Source of the DNA: Sinotaia quadrata
Taxonomy: Eukaryota > Mollusca > Gastropoda > Architaenioglossa > Viviparidae
Assembly (NCBI GenBank): GCA_028829895.1
Contig: CM054178.1
Coordinates: 84,325,058 to 84,389,057 of the forward strand
Reading direction: 5' to 3'
DNA length: 64,000 bases
Below the pieces are notes generated by a model. It saw only the letters and a list, made by a program, of their open reading frames with translations, was not told the origin of the DNA and ran no database searches. Below are positions 36,958 to 46,855 of the stretch, piece after piece. Positions within the stretch are counted from its first letter, which is position 1. Each line of letters opens with the position of its first letter. Position numbers and translations under genes: made by a program.

Positions 36958-37265
36958 CCGGGATAACTCCAGTGGAAGATAATTAGAAAATTATACGAAA
37001 GAAGGACAGTCTTGGTGTGGGATCTGATGTAATGGAAAATGAGATGAAAGTGGGACAATCCCAATGGAAAATTAATAGAAAATTATACGACAGAGGGTCG
37101 GGGTGGGATCTGATATGAAAGTGAGACAATCCCAATGGAAAATAAATAGAAAATTATACGACAGAGGGTCGGGGTGGGATCTGATATGAAAGTGAGACAA
37201 TCCCAATGGAAAATTATACGACACAGGGTGGGGTGGGATCTGATGTAATAGAAAATTATACGAGA
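36958..37265 (+). repeat. Minisatellite, ~71 bp x 4, with deletions
   Basis: Core 'agacaatcccaatggaaaat' and 'gggtggggtgggatctgat'-type segments. Central units at 37049-37200 are almost identical; outer units have gaps. Confidence 0.88.
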
Positions 37266-37523
37266 CGGACAATGACAGTGGCAAATAATGCAAAATAAAA
37301 TGGCGTGCAGGGAGTGTTAGTGGTGGTGTAAACATATTCTCAGAAATTAAAATGATCCTTTCTCTAATTATAACGCAACAAACTGCAATACATAGTTCCC
37401 CTTTTGGGCAAGTTCAGAGCTAGAAATTGTATTCTAAAATTACAAATTCAGGTTGTTTATCTTATATTTGTCCTTGTTCATAAGACAGTCTTACCTTTCT
37501 TAATTGAACAAGAGTAAATCTTT
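37266..37523. repeat. Target-side flank; left end of a degenerate ~50 bp repeat
   Basis: From about 37485 the sequence 'tttcttaattgaacaagag' and 'taaatctttagtat' matches units on the other side of the LTR element (45161-45440), so the insertion split a tandem repeat. Confidence 0.7.
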
Positions 37524-37528
37524 AGTAT

Positions 37529-39204
37529 TGTGACGATGTGTGACAAATTCTGTGTCATGACCTCGTGACCCAATTGCTCGTTTCAAAATTAAATTTTTGA
37601 ACGGACCTTTGTTGAAATTCACCCGTGATGCATCAGTATCTAGAGGCTTCTAGCAAGGTCGGATTGTTGCATAACTTTAGGCCAGTGTCCAGCACCTTCG
37701 AGATCAAACATACCACGTGAACGGTCACGTGATGCGTTCAATGCAGTTTCATAAAAATGATCATACGCGCCAAAATCCCTCACTCACTTCCAGACCGGCA
37801 GACACACCAGGCAGCTTTAGTATTAGCTCGTCCCGCCGCCATACCTGAGTCGTAAGAGAGTCGAAGATGAACCCGCGCTAGAGCAGTAAAATCTACTTTG
37901 AAGAGGTAACAATAACACGTCTACTTCTTACAGTATCTATTGCATTTATTGATTGTATTTTGTAATTGAATTGACGTATGTATTTTGTGCAGCTTAGCGC
38001 TATTTTAGCCAAAGCACGTGTTTCGATGTAAAGGGACAAATCTAAAAGTTATTGTATATAAATTATTGTAACTTTTTCTTATCTTTAATTTATATAATCT
38101 TAAATTCACTAGTGCCGCCAGTATGTCTGTGCACGTGGTGAATTCTTCTTTGTAATTCAAATTGTTCTTGCATATAATTTTTCGTGTAAAATTGTAAAGC
38201 ATTCATGCTTCATTTTGAATTAATCCTTTGTGTGAATTCCAATTTTTAATGCTGTAAATATTTGGGAATTCATACGTTCGTGTAACGTTATATGTAGCAC
38301 ACACGTGGACCACAATGTATATTTAAATATAACCATATTTGAATTGTAAACGACACGATAGTCAAAGATTCTAGATTCAGAACCTTAAACAAAGAAACAT
38401 GTGCTTGGGTTTTGCGAATATAGACGCAAATAGTTACAGAGCCCAAATCCTTTGTTTCAGCCGGGTTCTTCTTATGTTATTCCTCTCTACCTTCGTACTT
38501 CTTGAGTCGTACACCGACTCGGGCGTCTTCATGACCCATACGTAAAAGTACATCGTGTTAACTACGGTTAACGATCGTCGCAAGTACATTAGCGATGCAG
38601 TGATTGAGTGGACATTGACTGTTATGCTATGCAGTACTGACGATGAGCCAAAGGATGTGGACCAGTTCTAACCAGTTGAACCCCACATGCGACCAAGAGT
38701 GTAGTTAAGTATATCTACTAGGGTCCAGAATCAAGTGACTATTTGGCAAGAAAAGAGAATTCTCGTTAAGAACTTTTAACCAGGACGGTAAATGAGAGAA
38801 CAACGCTGTGTAGAATTAAGACGTCGTGTCGTAATTAATCGTTGCTGTTAATTGTTAAACTTATTAAATCTATTTCATTTTGTTAAGAACCTCTTTTTGT
38901 AGTAAATTGTATGCATATAGACCAAATGGGATTGGATGGGGGCTGTCTGAGCTAAACGAATGACGTAATGAATGCATATGAATCTAAGAGAGTTTTTAAC
39001 GATTTCCAATCTAGCTAATGTACGCAAATTATCAGTTTCGTAAATCTGTGATCTAGACTACAAAGATGCATTTTTAATTTAGTCGAATGATGATTTGAGC
39101 AACCAGTCTGTTTAGGTTAAACGAGAGAGAATTAATTTAAATAGTGAATTAAAGTTCTATAATTTCCTAAGCAGGGTCTTTAAATAAATACTGGAAACGT
39201 AACA
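37529..39204 (+). repeat. 5' LTR, 1,676 bp
   Basis: Identical by eye to 43480-45155 at a constant offset of 5,951. Begins TGTGACGATG, ends GGAAACGTAACA. Contains a palindromic double E-box (37714), a TATA-like TATATAAAT (38055-38063) and AATAAA (39183-39188) close to the end. The 65-codon minus-strand frame (38005-38202) recurs in the other LTR and is not a gene. Promoter and poly(A) roles are inferred from position only. Confidence 0.95.
37714..37731. promoter_or_regulatory. Palindromic double E-box in LTR
   Basis: CACGTGA-ACGG-TCACGTG forms a perfect 7 bp inverted repeat with two CACGTG sites, the core bound by bHLH-ZIP factors (MYC/MAX, USF, CLOCK types). The same site is in the 3' LTR at 43665-43682. 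It lies about 330 bases upstream of the TATA-like sequence, as a U3 enhancer would. Confidence 0.5.
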
Positions 39205-39808
39205 AGTTGTGCCTCGTCATGGGATTGATATGTATTAAATCGTAACATTTTTTATACATAGGGCGTATCATATCTTTAGGAAACGAACGTCTGAGAATTG
39301 CCAATATTCTATTGATTCAGGATTGTTGAAATATTTATCTTGCTTTTGTTGTGACATGTGCATGTATTCTTTTGCAGAGTAGCGTGCATGTTAGTTAATA
39401 TATGTTTAAGCGTAGTTAAGCATTATGTTAGCTATTGATGATTTATTTAGTATTGTGTTACTGGATACTTCATTGTGAGAAGTCGACGTGTTATACCGCC
39501 AGCTAGGAGAGTTATCGGTAGTAACAGACTTCGGACTATTATATTTAGGGTGCTAAATATAATGTGTAATGTTGTATGGTTGGAGCCGTGACATTACGAA
39601 AGCCTTGGAGACAACAGATTGTAACCAAGCAGGTGAACGTGTAACCAACGCGTAATTTATTTCGGAAGGTGTTCTGAATAAATTCAATAATTTTTGTAAG
39701 GTCGTAGCCTAAAAGTTATTGTGGGATAAAAGCGGAGTTTTATCGCCTACGGTTAGATACACAATCACGAAAGATATTTATTGTAGCCAGACGCGCTAAA
39801 TAAATAAG
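39205..39808 (+). other. Element leader (5' untranslated)
   Basis: 604 bases between LTR and ORF with no long frame. A primer-binding site should start TGG within a few bases of 39204; the first TGG is at 39220 (tgggattgatatg) and I cannot match it to a tRNA end. TGGAGCCGTGAC near 39580 is too far away. Confidence 0.6.
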
Positions 39809-42766
39809 ATGGACCTCGAACAGATTATTGAGAATCTGAGAGAGGAAGGTTCCTTGATCGGATACCGAACTGAAGAAGAGTTGACGAACTACGTGAGAAC
39901 TGAACTAGACAAGAAAGCAGAGAGAGAGAGAGAAAGAAAGAGAGAGGAAGAGGAAGAAGAAAGGTTAGAGATAGAACATGATCATATTATGTCTTTGATA
40001 CATCTAGGGATCAACTATCGGAAGAACAGTGTAGGGAGTTTACAACTCGTGGAGATTCTAAAACGCGAACAGAAGATAGGCATATCACTAAGATATAAAG
40101 GTGAACCGCTACGTAATTCTGCCCTACTTGCACTCAATGAAAAGGAAATAGAACACAGGGAAGAAAAGATATCTTCATTAAGCTCACGTGTAAAACTTAC
40201 AGAAGCGCAGTTGTGTGATAAAGATTTCCGATTCAAAGGGGAGGCTGAAATACGAGACTTAACGTTCGAAATTAGAAAGTTGAAGAAAGAGAGGCTAGTG
40301 CTTATGGAAAGGAAAGAAAGTCTAGAATTAGAATGGTTGTGGACAGAAATCGAAACAGAGTCTAAAATTGCTGGGGAAGGTACTGTTGACAAATTACGAC
40401 AGGAAGGTCAGGCCGTGAACTTTGACTTGCCGAGGTCAAACACCGCGAGCGTGGAGACTGACACACAGAAATTAGTCGCGCTACCGAACACAGCAGACGA
40501 AGTAGACAGTTTGATTGAAAACAAAAACAAATGTTTTGACGAAACCATTACAGTTCAACATGCTAACCAGTTTACAGAAACAGTTAGCGCACCAAAGCTT
40601 GATCTTGAAACAGAGACAAGAAAAGACACTGTTGTTAAGGACTTAATAACACGTGTAGAATTTGGACAAACACATACACCGCCGTGTACGTGTGACACCT
40701 TGTTTGACGGACTGAATGCGCATGATAAGATAGAGACAGATTCTATCAGTTGTGTACCGTTAAGGTGTGATGAAACTTCTAGCAACACAGTGACTGATTT
40801 TTCTGACAGGACAAATATGCATGAGAAGATAGAAACGGATTCTATCAGTTGTGTATCGTCGAAGGGCAGTGACATATCGACTGAGTTTACTGACCTAACT
40901 GTTAGTTTAAGAGAGGGTCATGAGAATGTGCTCGCTAGGAAGACTGAGACTGACGTCGGTAGATCTCGATCTCCGATGATTGACGTGAGTCATGACGTAA
41001 TTTTGGAACACAAGCTTATTGCGTTATGCGAGGAGGTTTCGAGTGCTAACACATTGATAGCCAGGAAAACAGAAGTATTTGATCCAGATGACAGCATAGG
41101 TAGCAATATAGACGGAGGCAATGTGCCTATGATAAATTCATTTACTTCAGATGACATGACAGTTGTCAGAGCTGAGACAGAGTTCTTTTCCAAACGTGAC
41201 ATGGAAGAAGATATAGTCGAAAACTGTACAGGGACGGTCGACGATAACCATGCATGTGTACTGACGTGTATGCACGCAGTTGTCAGAGACATGGCAGAAC
41301 TGTCTGCAGATAAATCACTTAACGGAATTAGTGACGTAGACAGAAGCCACGGTACATGGACTACCTTTATTGACTCACCTGTTGAGATAAAGGAATGTCA
41401 TGAGTACGTACCAAAAACTGAGACAAGTAGAAGTAAGGAGGAGGGGGTTTCATTAACTGATATGTTCCTTGATTCACTGACGATTAGTACGGAGTGTAAT
41501 CCCGAATTGATCAAAGACACAGTACAAATGAGTGACAGAACTAGATCGATAGACAATGAAAACCGGAGTGACGGACTGATAACCAGAGTAGGTGGGGCAT
41601 CAGGACTGTTACTGACATCAGATGCAGAAACTTATGATAGAGGAAACAGTGGGAGTGTAGCCTACAACACACAGAGAATAGACATAGCGATGTTATTCAT
41701 TGTGACAGGTGACATTCACTGCCAGTTAGTGACTGAGACTGACAGAATTTCCATCGTAGATTCTGACGACCTGATGAGAAGACATATTGAATTAACTGAG
41801 TCAGTGGAGACAGATTATGTTAGTTCAATAAACGGTATGGTCCAGGGGAGACAATCGATAACTCTTGGAGAGTTTAAGACAGAACCCTTGTTCATACAAC
41901 CACGGGAATCCGACTTGCTAGCGAGTGAGTCTGACCACACAGTGACTAGGGAATACTCGAGTGGAAAGTTAGACAATTCTAGAGTCACAAAAGAGACACA
42001 GACTTATGTTGTCAAGGAGAGAGACAAATTGACAGACATAACAGTCGAACACCTAGTTGTGAATGGGTTAAAACAGAAAACAACTAGTGGGATGAGGTAT
42101 TTCACTTCAGTCTATGATAAGATCAGGAGAACGGAACCTCCAGATTTAGGGGAGAAGCTAATGTTGCAATTCAGGTACTTCAGAAAGACTGGTAGCCGTG
42201 ACAGAGCACATTTGCGAACCTATGACGTTAGACTTGATGCGAAATGGACCCATAGTAGATCTGACGCCATTCCGACGAAAGACGTTGAGTGCATGCGAAC
42301 TAGAGACGTTCAATGTGTACACAATGACGTAGTTACAGATGCACGAAACACCAAGAGAGCAAATTTCCATTTGCGTGAGTTCAGTGACAAGGCTAAGAGC
42401 GATAGATTTGAAATTCTGACGTCGCATAGTCAAGGCCACAGTGACACTGACAGGATACGAAACGTATCGAGAAGTTTGAAACTGTTAGACAGGGTAGAGA
42501 CCAGTCATGCAGAAACCGACACTACCAAAAACATTTTAAACTTGACAAGTACTTTGGAGAGTTTTGAAAGAGATAAAACACTTCAGAGACGTACTTACCG
42601 GACGAGAAATGAAAAGTCTAAATTTGACATTGCACCGCACAGTGACATTCTGACGAACAGAGTAAGAAAGAAAGAATGCAGTTGTCATGCCATAGACATG
42701 TTGACACACATGGGCGACGACGTGTATTGGGGTTGGGATAGAACTACGAAGATTGTGCAGCAGTAG
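39809..42766 (+). CDS. Gag-like single ORF of LTR element, 985 aa
   Basis: Uninterrupted from ATG (A at -3 and G at +4, a good animal start context) to TAG. Residues 1-60 (GYRTEEELTNYVRTEL, then a run of R/E/K) resemble the beginnings of gag proteins in Ty3/gypsy elements of invertebrates: a short helical start, then a charged coiled coil. A second coiled-coil-like stretch spans about 110-180. Residues about 200-760 are acidic, rich in T, S and D, and dotted with [V/I/K/A]ETE[T/D]-like motifs. HDKIETDSISCV (305) and HEKIETDSISCV (338) mark an exact 33-residue duplication. Residues about 765-985 are basic (many R/K), ending ECSCHAIDMLTHMGDDVYWGW. No CCHC zinc knuckle, protease, polymerase, integrase, signal peptide or membrane segment is seen. 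Length is about twice a usual gag. Intact coding over 3 kb in a young element suggests the protein matters. The gag assignment is an inference from the N-terminus and position; the middle and C-terminus are unassigned. Confidence 0.8.
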   Translation: MDLEQIIENLREEGSLIGYRTEEELTNYVRTELDKKAERERERKREEEEEERLEIEHDHIMSLIHLGINYRKNSVGSLQLVEILKREQKIGISLRYKGEPLRNSALLALNEKEIEHREEKISSLSSRVKLTEAQLCDKDFRFKGEAEIRDLTFEIRKLKKERLVLMERKESLELEWLWTEIETESKIAGEGTVDKLRQEGQAVNFDLPRSNTASVETDTQKLVALPNTADEVDSLIENKNKCFDETITVQHANQFTETVSAPKLDLETETRKDTVVKDLITRVEFGQTHTPPCTCDTLFDGLNAHDKIETDSISCVPLRCDETSSNTVTDFSDRTNMHEKIETDSISCVSSKGSDISTEFTDLTVSLREGHENVLARKTETDVGRSRSPMIDVSHDVILEHKLIALCEEVSSANTLIARKTEVFDPDDSIGSNIDGGNVPMINSFTSDDMTVVRAETEFFSKRDMEEDIVENCTGTVDDNHACVLTCMHAVVRDMAELSADKSLNGISDVDRSHGTWTTFIDSPVEIKECHEYVPKTETSRSKEEGVSLTDMFLDSLTISTECNPELIKDTVQMSDRTRSIDNENRSDGLITRVGGASGLLLTSDAETYDRGNSGSVAYNTQRIDIAMLFIVTGDIHCQLVTETDRISIVDSDDLMRRHIELTESVETDYVSSINGMVQGRQSITLGEFKTEPLFIQPRESDLLASESDHTVTREYSSGKLDNSRVTKETQTYVVKERDKLTDITVEHLVVNGLKQKTTSGMRYFTSVYDKIRRTEPPDLGEKLMLQFRYFRKTGSRDRAHLRTYDVRLDAKWTHSRSDAIPTKDVECMRTRDVQCVHNDVVTDARNTKRANFHLREFSDKAKSDRFEILTSHSQGHSDTDRIRNVSRSLKLLDRVETSHAETDTTKNILNLTSTLESFERDKTLQRRTYRTRNEKSKFDIAPHSDILTNRVRKKECSCHAIDMLTHMGDDVYWGWDRTTKIVQQ

Positions 42767-43433
42767 GAATAATGATTTGATACCTTCTTTGAATTTTCAT
42801 TATTTTCTTGTTGTACCGTAGTTGGTGGTTGTTATTGTAAATATGTTGGACATTTCATAAAAACTTGGGACTAGCTATAACACTGATTGAATTGTGTTAG
42901 TGTTGTAACTCTGAATATGACAGGTAGACTGATAGATGGTTCATTGAGTTGGTAATTCACAAACTCTGATATTTGGTTGATACAGGAAATCAATATCTGG
43001 AACTTTTCATAACCTGCATATTGATAGTGTTGTTCATTGGAAGTCAATTTTTTTTTGATCACACTATTGTTGGATACGTATTCAGTGGAATTGGTTGATG
43101 TTGGATTTCTATTCTGAATAATCTGGTTAGATCAAACTAGGTTGTGTGTGAACTATTGATTATTGGGACAGATAGTGAGAATTTCAGAACATGTTATTCC
43201 ATTGGATGGATGTCTATTCAATTAGACTGAACGTTCTTCTTAAATCATTTTATTTGATTTTCTTAAATCATTTTTCTTTGATTTCTTGAGGAGAGGAATA
43301 TTGTATGAGTGTGTCGTTAATCTAGAGTTGATTTTTCCGTCACGTTACATTATTTCTGGTTATGTTGAAATTTTTTAATTGTAAATTTTTTCTTCATTTT
43401 GCACTTCTACATTTTATAACACATAATTTGTAG
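42767..43433 (+). other. Element 3' non-coding region
   Basis: 667 AT-rich bases between the ORF and the terminal hairpin. No pol remnant is visible in any frame; a 63-codon minus frame is motif-less. In an autonomous element pol would be expected here. Confidence 0.7.
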
Positions 43434-43466
43434 GAGGCATTTATCTTTTGGTAAGATAAACGCCTC
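43434..43466 (+). other. Stem-loop next to the polypurine tract
   Basis: gaggcatttatctt (43434-43447), loop ttggt, aagataaacgcctc (43453-43466): 13 of 14 positions pair, with one a/c mismatch. It ends at the base before the polypurine tract. Confidence 0.8.
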
Positions 43467-43479
43467 AAAAGCAAGGGGG
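43467..43479 (+). other. Polypurine tract
   Basis: aaaagcaaggggg directly abuts the TGTGAC start of the 3' LTR. One C interrupts it. This is where plus-strand DNA synthesis is primed in LTR retroelements. Confidence 0.85.
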
Positions 43480-45155
43480 TGTGACGATGTGTGACAAATT
43501 CTGTGTCATGACCTCGTGACCCAATTGCTCGTTTCAAAATTAAATTTTTGAACGGACCTTTGTTGAAATTCACCCGTGATGCATCAGTATCTAGAGGCTT
43601 CTAGCAAGGTCGGATTGTTGCATAACTTTAGGCCAGTGTCCAGCACCTTCGAGATCAAACATACCACGTGAACGGTCACGTGATGCGTTCAATGCAGTTT
43701 CATAAAAATGATCATACGCGCCAAAATCCCTCACTCACTTCCAGACCGGCAGACACACCAGGCAGCTTTAGTATTAGCTCGTCCCGCCGCCATACCTGAG
43801 TCGTAAGAGAGTCGAAGATGAACCCGCGCTAGAGCAGTAAAATCTACTTTGAAGAGGTAACAATAACACGTCTACTTCTTACAGTATCTATTGCATTTAT
43901 TGATTGTATTTTGTAATTGAATTGACGTATGTATTTTGTGCAGCTTAGCGCTATTTTAGCCAAAGCACGTGTTTCGATGTAAAGGGACAAATCTAAAAGT
44001 TATTGTATATAAATTATTGTAACTTTTTCTTATCTTTAATTTATATAATCTTAAATTCACTAGTGCCGCCAGTATGTCTGTGCACGTGGTGAATTCTTCT
44101 TTGTAATTCAAATTGTTCTTGCATATAATTTTTCGTGTAAAATTGTAAAGCATTCATGCTTCATTTTGAATTAATCCTTTGTGTGAATTCCAATTTTTAA
44201 TGCTGTAAATATTTGGGAATTCATACGTTCGTGTAACGTTATATGTAGCACACACGTGGACCACAATGTATATTTAAATATAACCATATTTGAATTGTAA
44301 ACGACACGATAGTCAAAGATTCTAGATTCAGAACCTTAAACAAAGAAACATGTGCTTGGGTTTTGCGAATATAGACGCAAATAGTTACAGAGCCCAAATC
44401 CTTTGTTTCAGCCGGGTTCTTCTTATGTTATTCCTCTCTACCTTCGTACTTCTTGAGTCGTACACCGACTCGGGCGTCTTCATGACCCATACGTAAAAGT
44501 ACATCGTGTTAACTACGGTTAACGATCGTCGCAAGTACATTAGCGATGCAGTGATTGAGTGGACATTGACTGTTATGCTATGCAGTACTGACGATGAGCC
44601 AAAGGATGTGGACCAGTTCTAACCAGTTGAACCCCACATGCGACCAAGAGTGTAGTTAAGTATATCTACTAGGGTCCAGAATCAAGTGACTATTTGGCAA
44701 GAAAAGAGAATTCTCGTTAAGAACTTTTAACCAGGACGGTAAATGAGAGAACAACGCTGTGTAGAATTAAGACGTCGTGTCGTAATTAATCGTTGCTGTT
44801 AATTGTTAAACTTATTAAATCTATTTCATTTTGTTAAGAACCTCTTTTTGTAGTAAATTGTATGCATATAGACCAAATGGGATTGGATGGGGGCTGTCTG
44901 AGCTAAACGAATGACGTAATGAATGCATATGAATCTAAGAGAGTTTTTAACGATTTCCAATCTAGCTAATGTACGCAAATTATCAGTTTCGTAAATCTGT
45001 GATCTAGACTACAAAGATGCATTTTTAATTTAGTCGAATGATGATTTGAGCAACCAGTCTGTTTAGGTTAAACGAGAGAGAATTAATTTAAATAGTGAAT
45101 TAAAGTTCTATAATTTCCTAAGCAGGGTCTTTAAATAAATACTGGAAACGTAACA
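43480..45155 (+). repeat. 3' LTR, 1,676 bp
   Basis: Same length and, by eye, same sequence as the 5' LTR. Ends GTAACA directly before the target duplication AGTAT. Confidence 0.95.
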
Positions 45156-45160
45156 AGTAT

Positions 45161-45440
45161 CCCTTTTATTTAACTGCATGATAACAAATCTTCAATATCC
45201 CTTTCTAATTGAAAATATAGCACATCTAGTGTATCCCTTTTCTTAATTGCATGATAACATGTCTTTAGTATCCCTTTTCTATTTTTAAAGGCATGATAAA
45301 CGTTTACAATTCATATTCTTAATTGCATGACAGTAAATCTTTAGAATCACCATTATTAATTGATTGATACTAATTGATCTATAATATCACCTTTTTTAAG
45401 TGCGTGATTGTAAATCTTTTGTATCCATTTATTAGCATTA
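45161..45440 (+). repeat. Degenerate ~50 bp repeat split by the LTR element
   Basis: Units contain 'tatccctttt' and 'cttaattgcatgataac' followed by 'atctttagtat'. The unit at about 45275 reads 'ctttagtatcccttttct', the same sequence obtained by removing the element and one AGTAT copy. Confidence 0.8.
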
Positions 45441-46669
45441 ATTTATTTGTGATTCATGTATTACTTGATTCTACTGTCTTCGGTGTCAGCAACACTGAAA
45501 AAGTAACTTGCAAACTTTACATGGGGAAAAGGAATGCTCAGAAATTATTCAGTGACTCTATATTAAATATATTGATAACAACATTTTAGAACTTTGATTA
45601 TTTGGTGTGCACCCACCAGAACTGCCAGTAACTGGTTTAATTTTACGTATATTATAATGAGGTGCAATATTAGTAGACAGGAGAAAGCTATTACCTGTGT
45701 ACAGAGTTAAATGAGCTACATCCTTTATCGACAATTCTAATTCTTATCTTTAATCGTTTGTTAACATAAATTCTTTGTTGATTTTTTTTATTCATCTCGC
45801 TGTTAAAATACTCATCATCTCACTTCTTTCTAAACCCATTTTGTAAGATACTTTTCGTCCTTGTTCTGTTAATTGTCGGATATAACACCATAGGAGCTCT
45901 TGAGTCTGTTCACAACTTTATCAGCCAAACTAGACTGTGCGTCCATGACCGTCATCCGTAAGATCGTGCGGGGGGTAGGGGGTGGTAGTTTTAATTGGGC
46001 AGTGTGAAGCGAGGGCGGCAGGGATGATAATTGGACAACAGCAGATGTTTAACCGCATCATCTTTATAATTGGACAATAATTTGAATATTATCTACCTTG
46101 ATTGGACAATAGCCGATCTCTAGAGTATTTGTTTACGTTTTAACTTGTGACAGAGAAAACGTTACCGGCACAAATTTATGAAATAATTATTATATTTATG
46201 CTAATAAGAACTGAAAGAAGTCTTCATGCACTGCTCCTTAAGAAATAAGTAAGGGGTCAGATTTTGTCCAAAACCATAGCTAAAGCAATGTTACCACGAC
46301 ATCCTTCGTGGAATTTTCATGGTCAAAGTTTCTTGAAGTCAGCAAACCAGGCTAAGTAATAAACTCCCCCCCCCCAGTGACACTAACCAGTTCTAGGCAG
46401 CTGGCCAGTTATAAGCGACCAATGATCTGATGATACTGGACAATAACAAATCTAACCATTAAGAGTCAAACTGAAAAGTGACTTGCTAGAAAAATCCCTT
46501 GCTATTATCACTTTCATTTTGTCTAAGGTCAAGTCCGGTCTGATCTTTAGCTGGTGAACTATTTGACTGATAAAGAAAGAGTGGACATAAATATTTACTT
46601 GTATTTTGAATTATTGATTTATGGTTTGTTACTTAGAAATATTTTCTGACATTTTTGACACAGAGATGG
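45441..46669. other. No gene seen
   Basis: AT-rich with a GC-richer patch near 45930-46020 and a C run at 46366. The phrase 'attggacaata' recurs three or four times at 46029-46110. No supported gene. Confidence 0.45.
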
Positions 46670-46855
46670 TGTCATGTAGTTAGAATGTTGACTTTGTATG
46701 TTTGCAATTAGATTTAGAAATGATTTCATGTATTTGAAATGTTGACAGTTATGAGTTTGCAATTAGATTTAGAAATGATTTCATGTATTTGAAATGTTGA
46801 CAGTTATGAGTTTGCAATTAGATTTAGAAATGATTTCATATATTTGAACTTATGT
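46670..46855 (+). repeat. Minisatellite, ~55 bp x 3
   Basis: Core 'gtttgcaattagatttagaa' and 'atgatttcatgtatttgaaa'. The left unit is diverged. Confidence 0.92.

Larger units (their letters stand above)
37524..45160 (+). mobile_element. Complete non-autonomous LTR retrotransposon with 985-codon ORF
   Basis: The element body is 37529-45155 (7,627 bp) and is flanked by the 5 bp target duplication AGTAT (37524-37528 and 45156-45160). Layout: 5' LTR 1,676 bp, 604 bp leader, one ORF of 985 codons, 713 bp 3' region ending in a hairpin and polypurine tract, 3' LTR 1,676 bp. LTRs start TGTGAC and end GTAACA, giving the TG...CA termini of retrovirus-like elements. I see no difference between the two LTRs by eye, which points to recent insertion. 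No protease (DTG/DSG), reverse transcriptase (YxDD), RNase H or integrase (HHCC, DDE) motif is present in any frame, so mobility would need enzymes in trans. No evident TGG-initial primer site follows the 5' LTR. The 5 bp duplication and polypurine tract fit Ty3/gypsy- or BEL-type machinery. The closest concept I know is the plant TR-GAG class (terminal repeats plus gag only). The family itself is not one I recognise. Confidence 0.93.

Noticed and set aside
38005..38202. 65-codon minus-strand ORF, repeated at 43956-44153
   Set aside because: It lies inside the LTR and is duplicated only because the LTR is. No motif or start context.
39809..42766. The 985-codon ORF as an ordinary host gene
   Set aside because: It is enclosed by LTRs, a target duplication and a polypurine tract in the same orientation, so it belongs to the element.
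39205..43479. Hidden protease, reverse transcriptase, integrase or env in the element
   Set aside because: No such motif is seen in any frame. The C-terminal Cys/His residues (ECSCHAIDMLTH) do not fit a CCHC knuckle, and no hydrophobic membrane segment exists.
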